Source of the DNA: an uncultured Collinsella sp.
GTDB lineage: Bacteria; Actinomycetota; Coriobacteriia; Coriobacteriales; Coriobacteriaceae
Direction: 5' to 3'
Assembly: GCA_900757185.1 (NCBI GenBank)
Contig: CAAEMX010000052.1
Location: 21,131-85,130, forward strand
Length of the DNA stretch: 64,000 nucleotides
Shown here: one piece after another, positions 59,226-64,000 of the stretch
Layout: each line of letters starts with the position of its first letter
Numbering within the stretch: the stretch's first letter is position 1
The notes under the pieces: generated by a model
Told to the model about the DNA's origin: nothing
The model's database searches: none
What the model saw: only the letters and a program-made list of their open reading frames with translations
Position numbers and translations under genes: made by a program

Positions 59226-59307
59226 TTTGGGACGGGGCTTTTTTGACTACTTTTTGACTGGTGGGGCATCAGGGTGGCGAAAGTAGTCAAGGAAGCCCCG
59301 TCCTAAA
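59226..59307. repeat. GGGACGGGGCTTTTTTGACT hairpin, copy B
   Basis: TTTGGGACGGGGCTTTTTTG continues to ACTACTTT and pairs with 59,280-59,307 with two or three mismatches. It matches copy A at 22,658-22,746 in both arms but not in the loop. It is the first of three elements lined up in the SRP-TadA gap. Confidence 0.88.
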
Positions 59308-59327
59308 TAGACTGGTCTGACGCCGTG

Positions 59328-59485
59328 CCACGAAAGGGGCCTATCTACTACGTTTAAGCCGTAGGAGCCAACCATAGCCGGCTTTTTCAAAAATCGGCAA
59401 GCCGTCTACCTGCGGTTTTATTTTTGCATATTCCGGGATGGTCGAGGGTGCTCGGCTAAACGTAGTAGATGGCAGCATTTCATGG
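59328..59485. repeat. 158-bp inverted-repeat element, copy B
   Basis: Ends CCACGAAAGGGGCCTATCTA / CTACGTTTA and, inverted, TAAACGTAGTAGATGG...TTTCATGG. The interior GGCAAGCCGTCTACCTGCGG is the complement of the interior of copy A at 27,359-27,516, so the two copies have opposite orientation. Equal length (158 bases) supports a defined mobile unit. Confidence 0.88.
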
Positions 59486-59539
59486 CGGGCGGGCCGACCC
59501 GAGGCCCAAGGCAGCCAGCCTCGGATGGCCATTCTCGAT

Positions 59540-59604
59540 GTTGCGGTGGAATAGTTCCTGTTTTTGCTGTTTGAGCCGCCAAACAGGAACTATTCCACCG
59601 CAAC
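59540..59604. repeat. GTTGCGGTGGAATA hairpin, copy B
   Basis: A perfect 24-bp stem starting GTTGCGGTGGAATAGTTCC, complement at 59,581-59,604, with a 17-base loop. The outer 14 bases equal those of copy A at 34,503. It lies 20 bases after the TadA-glycerate kinase stop. Confidence 0.88.
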
Positions 59605-59623
59605 TTATCGAGGGGGATGAGTT

Positions 59624-61411
59624 TTAGATGCGGCCAAGGTCGAAGGCTTGGGCGGCGGCTTCACCGGCGCAGATGAGGTTGGTTGTGGCTTCCTGGGGGT
59701 TGAGCGCCTGGTCGAGGGGCATGGGCCTGCGGCAAACCGGCAGAACCAAGTCGACACCCTGTCCATACACCGCATCCAGGTTGTCAGCACGACCGCCCAC
59801 GACGGCGACCACCGGCTTGCCATATCGCTTCGCGCGACGGGCCACGCCCACCGGTGCCTTGCCGGCAGCGGATTGCTCGTCCATATTGCCCTCGCCCGTT
59901 ATGACCAGGTCGGCATCGCGCACGCGCTCGTCAAACCCAATCAGATCAAGCACCGTCTCCACGCCCGAGCGTAGCTCCGCACCGAGCGCTAGCAGCGCGG
60001 CGCCCAGGCCGCCGGCGGCGCCGGCACCGGGCACACCGAGCACCGAGCCAAATGTCCGCACACCCTCGGGCACGCGCAACAACCCCTGAGCCCGCACCCC
60101 GGCAATCGCCGCATCGAGCAGGCGACCATAGCCGACCATCCAGCTGTCGTACCTGCGCAACACCTCGTCGTCATCCGTCGGCAAACCCTTCTGCCCACCA
60201 AACACCGTCAGTGCGCCTCGCCGCCCCACGAGCGGATTCTCGACATCGGAAAGCACCACGACGCGCGCGCCATTCAATGCCCGAAGCGCCGGTGCCAAAT
60301 CGATACTCGCCGCGTGTTCAAGGCCCGCGAGACCAGGGGCGATATTGCAGCCACGCTTATCGACAACGTGCGCGCCCAGCGCCTGCAGCATGCCGGCGCC
60401 ACCGTCGTTGGTGGCACTACCGCCCAAACCAATATAGAGTGTCTTTGCGCCCTTGCGAACCGCGCGAAGCATGAGCTCGCCCACGCCATAGGTCGTAGCG
60501 GCCAACGCCGCCGACTCCGTACAGGGCGAATACCCAATACCCGCCGCCTCGGCCATCTCAATAACAGCCGACTCGCGCCTGCTGTCCACCAGCATCCTGG
60601 CAGACACGCGATTGCCCAAGGGACCTGCAACCTCGCAGGTCGAGAGCTCACCACCGCATGCGGCGATGGCATCGAGCGTTCCCTCGCCACCATCTGCCAG
60701 CGGCAATGCGCGCACCTCGGCATCGGGCCACACACGGTGCACACCTTCGGCAACCGCCGCCTCCGCCTGTGCACTCGAAACGCTGCCCTTAAAGGAGTCG
60801 TTCGCCAGCAGCACACGGCGGGGCCGGCGCTGCACGGGACCAAGGTTGGGCGTCTCGCCGGCAAAATCCCCGCCGCCGGCGAGCGCCTCGGCGTGGGCGA
60901 CATGCGCCTCAAGATTCGGGCCGCAGCCACAACCGCAGCCAGCACTATCGGTGCCACGCAGCCCACTAAAATAGCTGCTCAACACCTCACGACACTCGTC
61001 TGCCAGCACGCCGGCCGTCACGTTAAACCGATGATTCAGGCGCGAGTCGGCATTCAAATCGTATAGGGATCCCAACGCGCCTGCCTTAGCATCGGCCGCG
61101 CCGTACACGCAGCGCCCCACGCGCGCGTTAACCATAAGCCCCGCGCACATGCAGCAAGGCTCGAGCGTTACGTAGACCGTGCAATCGGAAAGGCGCCAGC
61201 GACCGAGCGACTGCGCGGCGGCGCATAGGGCCGCAAACTCGGCATGCGCCGAAGGGTCCTGGTCGAGCTCGCGTCGATTGTGAGCCCTCGCAACAATCTC
61301 ACCCGCGCGCACTACCACGGCACCAATCGGTACCTCGCCCACCGCAGCGGCGGCTCGCGCCTCCGCCAGCGCCTCGCGCATGAACTTCTCGTCGATTTCG
61401 GTGATCGTCAT
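59624..61411 (-). CDS. TadA tRNA adenosine deaminase fused to glycerate kinase
   Basis: One 595-residue reading frame with two enzymes. Residues 1-155 are TadA, which converts A34 to inosine in tRNA-Arg: zinc and catalytic residues are His56 and Glu58 in SAHAEF and Cys86/Cys89 in EPCCMC; NARVGRCVYGAADAKAGALGSLYDL is the usual core. A linker of about 40 residues contains GCGCGCG and several Gly/Ala. Residues about 198-595 are a type I glycerate kinase (GlxK family): LLANDSFKGSVSS (201-213), LPLADGGEGT (237-245), GLGGSATNDGGAGML and VITGEGNMDEQSAAGKAP. ATG at 61411 follows GGAAGG. No stop or frameshift separates the halves. Confidence 0.9.
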   Translation of the reverse strand: MTITEIDEKFMREALAEARAAAAVGEVPIGAVVVRAGEIVARAHNRRELDQDPSAHAEFAALCAAAQSLGRWRLSDCTVYVTLEPCCMCAGLMVNARVGRCVYGAADAKAGALGSLYDLNADSRLNHRFNVTAGVLADECREVLSSYFSGLRGTDSAGCGCGCGPNLEAHVAHAEALAGGGDFAGETPNLGPVQRRPRRVLLANDSFKGSVSSAQAEAAVAEGVHRVWPDAEVRALPLADGGEGTLDAIAACGGELSTCEVAGPLGNRVSARMLVDSRRESAVIEMAEAAGIGYSPCTESAALAATTYGVGELMLRAVRKGAKTLYIGLGGSATNDGGAGMLQALGAHVVDKRGCNIAPGLAGLEHAASIDLAPALRALNGARVVVLSDVENPLVGRRGALTVFGGQKGLPTDDDEVLRRYDSWMVGYGRLLDAAIAGVRAQGLLRVPEGVRTFGSVLGVPGAGAAGGLGAALLALGAELRSGVETVLDLIGFDERVRDADLVITGEGNMDEQSAAGKAPVGVARRAKRYGKPVVAVVGGRADNLDAVYGQGVDLVLPVCRRPMPLDQALNPQEATTNLICAGEAAAQAFDLGRI

Positions 61412-61462
61412 CGTTCGCCTTCCCTGTTGCAAATCCAAAACGATGCTATCATTACGACTCAC

Positions 61463-61552
61463 GGAGAGATGGCAGAGCGGTTGAATGCGGCGGTCTTGAA
61501 AACCGTTGAGCGCGAGAGCGTTCCGGGGGTTCGAATCCCCCTCTCTCCGCCA
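61463..61552 (+). tRNA. tRNA-Ser(TGA)
   Basis: A 90-base class II tRNA. Acceptor GGAGAGA pairs with TCTCTCC, discriminator G, encoded CCA. The anticodon loop CTTGAAA gives anticodon TGA (reads UCA/UCG-type codons). Long variable arm GAGCGCGAGAGCGTTC and T-loop GGTTCGAATCC are present. On the plus strand between two minus-strand genes; TATCAT at 61,447-61,452 could be its -10 box. Confidence 0.97.
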
Positions 61553-61555
61553 CTT

Positions 61556-62140
61556 TTAGTGATGCACCGGCGTCATGGTCCGCTCGAACAGCGCATCGAC
61601 CACGTCGGCGATTTCGGATCGGCGCTCTAGTACGTGGCCCGATTCCCACCACATGGTAAAGAGCCGAATAATGCCGCCGGCGACAAACTCAGACGTCGTC
61701 TCGAGCGATACGGGCGCGAGCGCGTCCTCGTCAAGCGCGCTCATCACGCGCCCGCGTATGGAGCGTGCGATGCGGTCGCAAATCATGCTGGTCAGCATAC
61801 CCGACATACTGCTCGTCAAAATGTTATCCATGAGCTGCTCATGCGCCAGGATCAGATCCATGGCATCGGCGAACACCTCGTGGCGAAGCGCGCGCACGTC
61901 CTCGGCGCCCTCCGCGCCATCCGCATCGGCCCGCTTTTGCGGCAGGCCCGACATGAGTTCATCGATATAGAAGGCAAAGTAATCGTTTTTATCGCGGAAG
62001 TGCTTGTAGAACGTCGTCCGGCGAATCATAGCGCGGTCGCACAGCATGGCAACCGTCACGTCCTCAAACCGATGCTCTTCGAGCAGCTCAGTAAAGGCCT
62101 CGAACAGGGCCCGATAGGTTTTCTTGATGCGAAGGTCCAT
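61556..62140 (-). CDS. TetR/AcrR family transcriptional regulator
   Basis: A 194-residue regulator. The N-terminal helix-turn-helix (ALFEAFTELLEEHRFEDVTV, CDRAMIRRTTFYKHFRDKNDYF) is standard; the rest is the helical ligand and dimer domain. ATG at 62140 follows GGAGG. Its stop is four bases from the tRNA end on the other strand. The target is unknown; the closest other genes are LemA and the TadA fusion. Confidence 0.88.
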   Translation of the reverse strand: MDLRIKKTYRALFEAFTELLEEHRFEDVTVAMLCDRAMIRRTTFYKHFRDKNDYFAFYIDELMSGLPQKRADADGAEGAEDVRALRHEVFADAMDLILAHEQLMDNILTSSMSGMLTSMICDRIARSIRGRVMSALDEDALAPVSLETTSEFVAGGIIRLFTMWWESGHVLERRSEIADVVDALFERTMTPVHH

Positions 62141-62352
62141 ACGTATCGCCCTCCTCAAGGAAAAGACAGTGCTCACTAATCTGTCGCATATCTTACACCT
62201 GTATCGCCCGCCCCCTGGCGAATGGCCTCACCTTGGTGGAAACATAACGCTTACCGGAAAGTTCGGTATCGCCAAAGGTTGCGGGTATACTAGTAGCGTT
62301 ACACCAACGGCAGCTGGCGCATGCCGCCGCGGCCATTCGAAACGGAGACACC

Positions 62353-62904
62353 ATGATTCCCGTCATCATCGGTATCGTTGTTATTGTTGTGATTGTCTGC
62401 GCCATCGCCGGCATCTACAACAACATGGTCACCAAGCGCAATCGCATCGATAACGCCTGGCAGAACATCGACACGCAGCTGCAGCGCCGCAACGACTTGA
62501 TCCCTAACCTGGTCGAGATCGTCAAGGGCTACGCCAAACACGAGCAGGACACACTCGCCGCCGTGGTCAACGCGCGCAACGCCGCCGTGAGCGCCACCAC
62601 CCCCGAGGCCAAGATGGAAGCGGACAACGTGCTGACCGGTGCGCTGCGCCAGCTCTTTGCCGTCGCCGAGGCCTATCCCGACCTTAAGGCAAACACCAAT
62701 TTTACGCAGCTCCAGTCCACGCTCGAGGACACCGAGAACAAGGTGAGCTACGCGCGCCAGAGCTACAACGATTGCGTGCTTAGCTACAACAATGCCATCC
62801 AGACGTTCCCTGCCGTTATCTTTGCCGGCATCTTCCAGTTTAAGGAGCGCCAGGGCTTCGAGGCCGCCGAAGCAGCCCGCCAGGCACCGACCGTCAAGTT
62901 CTAG
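62353..62904 (+). CDS. lemA: LemA family protein
   Basis: A 183-residue membrane-anchored protein. One N-terminal helix (2-21) followed by a four-helix bundle with NRIDNAWQNIDTQLQRRNDLIPNLVEIVKGYAKHE (split over 30-65), SYNDCVLSYNNAIQTFP near the end and FKERQGFEAAE. Wide-spread family; membrane-stress and peptide-presentation roles have been proposed, biochemical function not settled. Followed directly by an intrinsic terminator. Confidence 0.95.
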   Translation: MIPVIIGIVVIVVIVCAIAGIYNNMVTKRNRIDNAWQNIDTQLQRRNDLIPNLVEIVKGYAKHEQDTLAAVVNARNAAVSATTPEAKMEADNVLTGALRQLFAVAEAYPDLKANTNFTQLQSTLEDTENKVSYARQSYNDCVLSYNNAIQTFPAVIFAGIFQFKERQGFEAAEAARQAPTVKF

Positions 62905-62940
62905 CAGCTTGGCAGCGCATCCTTAATCGGGTATATGCAT

Positions 62941-62986
62941 AAACCGCCCTGTCGAATGCATACTTCGACGGGGCGGTTTCCTTTTT
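62941..62986 (+). terminator. Intrinsic terminator of lemA
   Basis: AAACCGCCCTGTCGAA and TTCGACGGGGCGGTTT pair around a short loop and are followed by CCTTTTT. Confidence 0.9.
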
Positions 62987-63010
62987 CGCGAAGGTCCCCC
63001 TCTAAGCGCC

Positions 63011-63212
63011 GTGCATTTTTGGGAGTATTCAACATAACCAAGAGCTTCGGGCGCCACGATAAATGCCGAAGACCGCGAATATCCCTGCAAATCAAACGCC
63101 GTCAGCCCATAACCCCGCCCATCATTCGTAGAAAACATCGAGAAATCCCGATTTTTTCGCCCGAGGTCGGTATGCAGGGGCCTTCGATTGCAGAATACTC
63201 GCAAAAATGCAC
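63011..63212. repeat. GTGCATTTTTGGGAGTATTC inverted-repeat element, copy B
   Basis: The 20-base ends (63,011-63,030 and 63,193-63,212) are complementary at 18 positions or so and are related to those at 29,789/29,939. The interior of about 160 bases holds an ATCGAGAAATCCCGATTT stem-like piece and no reading frame that looks real. Confidence 0.78.
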
Positions 63213-63239
63213 GTCGCCACCACCCCCACATGGAGCGAA

Positions 63240-64000
63240 CCAAATCAGAACCACCCTTAAAAAGGGTGGTTTGCTCTTAGGGTATAACCCACGGGCCCCG
63301 GGCTCGCGTCTAAAGGCGCGGGCCCGGACTTCGTCCAGGCCTAGTGCATCTTGACCCGTGGCGCGCCGGTCGAACCGGCGGGATCACCCCCTCTTGAAGG
63401 GGTCCTCGTACTCCTTCACGCTCAGCTTGTCCAGCGCGATGTCGTGGGACTCCTGCTCCCTGATGTACTTGGCGATCGTCGCCTCGTTCAGGCCGACGGT
63501 GGACACGTAGTAGCCCTCCGCCCAGAACTTCCTGCTGCCGAACTTGTACTTGAGGTTGGCGTGCCTGTCGAATATCATCAGCGAGCTCTTCCCCTTCAGG
63601 TAGCCCATGACGCTCGCGACGCTGTACTTCGGCGGGATCGCCAGCAGCACGTGCACGTGGTCGGGCATCAGGTGCCCCTCGATTATCTCGATCCCCTTGT
63701 ACTCGCACAGCTTCCTGAGGATCTCCCCTATGTCGCTCCTGATTTGGTTGTAGATCACTTTGCGCCTATACTTCGGCGTGAACACGATGTGGTACTTGCA
63801 CATCCACTTCGTGTGGGAAAGGCTGTAGGCCTTCTGGGCCATGGCGACCACCCCTTCGACTCGAATTCCTGACGGCCTGAACAATCGTCAATATCGGTCG
63901 GAGGGGTGGCTTTGTAAAGCCGTTTGTCTCCACCCGCGTAGCGGGTGGTTTAAAGCTGGCCGCTGCGCGGCCAGCAGACTAAAGTCTTGAATGAAAGGGC
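63240..64000 (-). mobile_element. IS200/IS605-family insertion sequence, tnpA only
   Basis: The transposase gene is flanked by subterminal hairpins as in IS200: AACCACCCTTAAAAAGGGTGG at the left (shown minus one end base; about 63,242-63,265) and CCACCCGCGTAGCGGGTGG at the right (about 63,931-63,949), next to TGGCCGCTGCGCGGCCA. No inverted terminal repeats, as expected. A GC hairpin at 63,280-63,360 lies between the gene and the left end. No tnpB is present. The right boundary may lie beyond the window; both limits are estimates. Confidence 0.75.
63384..63842 (-). CDS. tnpA: IS200-type transposase TnpA (HUH/Y1)
   Basis: A 152-residue single-strand transposase. The HUH motif is His62-Val-His64 in MPDHVHVLL, and the catalytic Tyr126 with Gln130 is in AKYIREQES. 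KYHIVFTPKYRRKV near the start and RKFWAEGYYVSTVG are family blocks. Full length, no frameshift, so it is probably active. ATG at 63842 chosen over the upstream reading to 63884 because it matches the family start. Confidence 0.94.
   Translation of the reverse strand: MAQKAYSLSHTKWMCKYHIVFTPKYRRKVIYNQIRSDIGEILRKLCEYKGIEIIEGHLMPDHVHVLLAIPPKYSVASVMGYLKGKSSLMIFDRHANLKYKFGSRKFWAEGYYVSTVGLNEATIAKYIREQESHDIALDKLSVKEYEDPFKRG

Noticed and set aside
62941..63239. Small genes between lemA and the insertion sequence
   Set aside because: Frames of 60-139 codons are present on both strands, but they cross a terminator and an inverted-repeat element and have no ribosome sites.

Overview
The window is chromosomal DNA from a high-GC Gram-positive bacterium, most likely a gut Coriobacteriia of the Collinsella type. 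This is inferred from the GC-rich codon use, AGGAGG-type ribosome binding sites, a small-type SRP RNA, a UbiD/UbiX aromatic decarboxylase locus, LTA-synthase-type enzymes and heterodimeric ABC exporters. No species-level marker is present, so the genus is an inference. Most of the sequence is housekeeping and transport genes, separated by intergenic regions unusually rich in long palindromes.

Layout. 1-219: start of prfA, minus strand. 0.5-8.1 kb: an M20 peptidase, a three-gene polar amino-acid ABC importer, an aldose epimerase, an unknown membrane protein and a MerR regulator. 8.2-13.1 kb: a prenylated-flavin decarboxylase locus (UbiX, UbiD, a DASS anion transporter, and a fusion of an LpdD-like flavin chaperone domain to an isopentenyl-diphosphate-isomerase-like Nudix domain). 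13.2-18 kb: an MFS exporter, a low-molecular-weight tyrosine phosphatase, an AAA_14/DUF4143 ATPase preceded by 33-bp-spaced repeats, a TIGR04076 protein and a pyridoxal kinase. 18.2-22.5 kb: a MarR regulator with a heterodimeric ABC exporter. 22.8-27.2 kb: LysR diverging from an SDR, an OFA-type MFS and a Gfo/Idh/MocA dehydrogenase. 27.6-34.5 kb: tex, transaldolase, a HAD phosphatase and an RlmKL-type methyltransferase whose first catalytic domain looks degenerate. 34.6-39.3 kb: kup with a small membrane protein and a KdpE/short-KdpD two-component pair. 39.5-42.9 kb: a nitroreductase and an LTA-synthase-type sulfatase.

43.2-52.2 kb is a compact surface operon read on the minus strand: a SipW-type signal peptidase, two TasA/camelysin-like proteins, a 1,811-residue repeat-rich secreted protein, a third TasA-like protein and a small protein with a sortase-like tail. 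Upstream lie a strong promoter with dyads, a run of ten C residues and an array of 62-bp hairpin repeats. 52.8-64 kb: a flavodoxin, a second DUF4143 ATPase behind six 23-bp iterons, a second heterodimeric ABC exporter, the SRP RNA, a TadA-glycerate kinase fusion, tRNA-Ser(TGA), TetR, LemA and an IS200-type transposase.

How the genes work together. The decarboxylase locus looks self-contained for cofactor: UbiX makes prenylated FMN, UbiD uses it, the LpdD-like domain may deliver it, and the fused IDI-like domain could supply or trim the prenyl donor. A 19-bp dyad shared by the promoters of the fusion gene and the transporter suggests joint control. The surface operon supplies its own signal peptidase for its fibre-like substrates. 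The main unexplained layer is non-coding: at least six families of long hairpins occur twice in this window, and one of them is a 158-bp inverted-repeat element present in opposite orientations.
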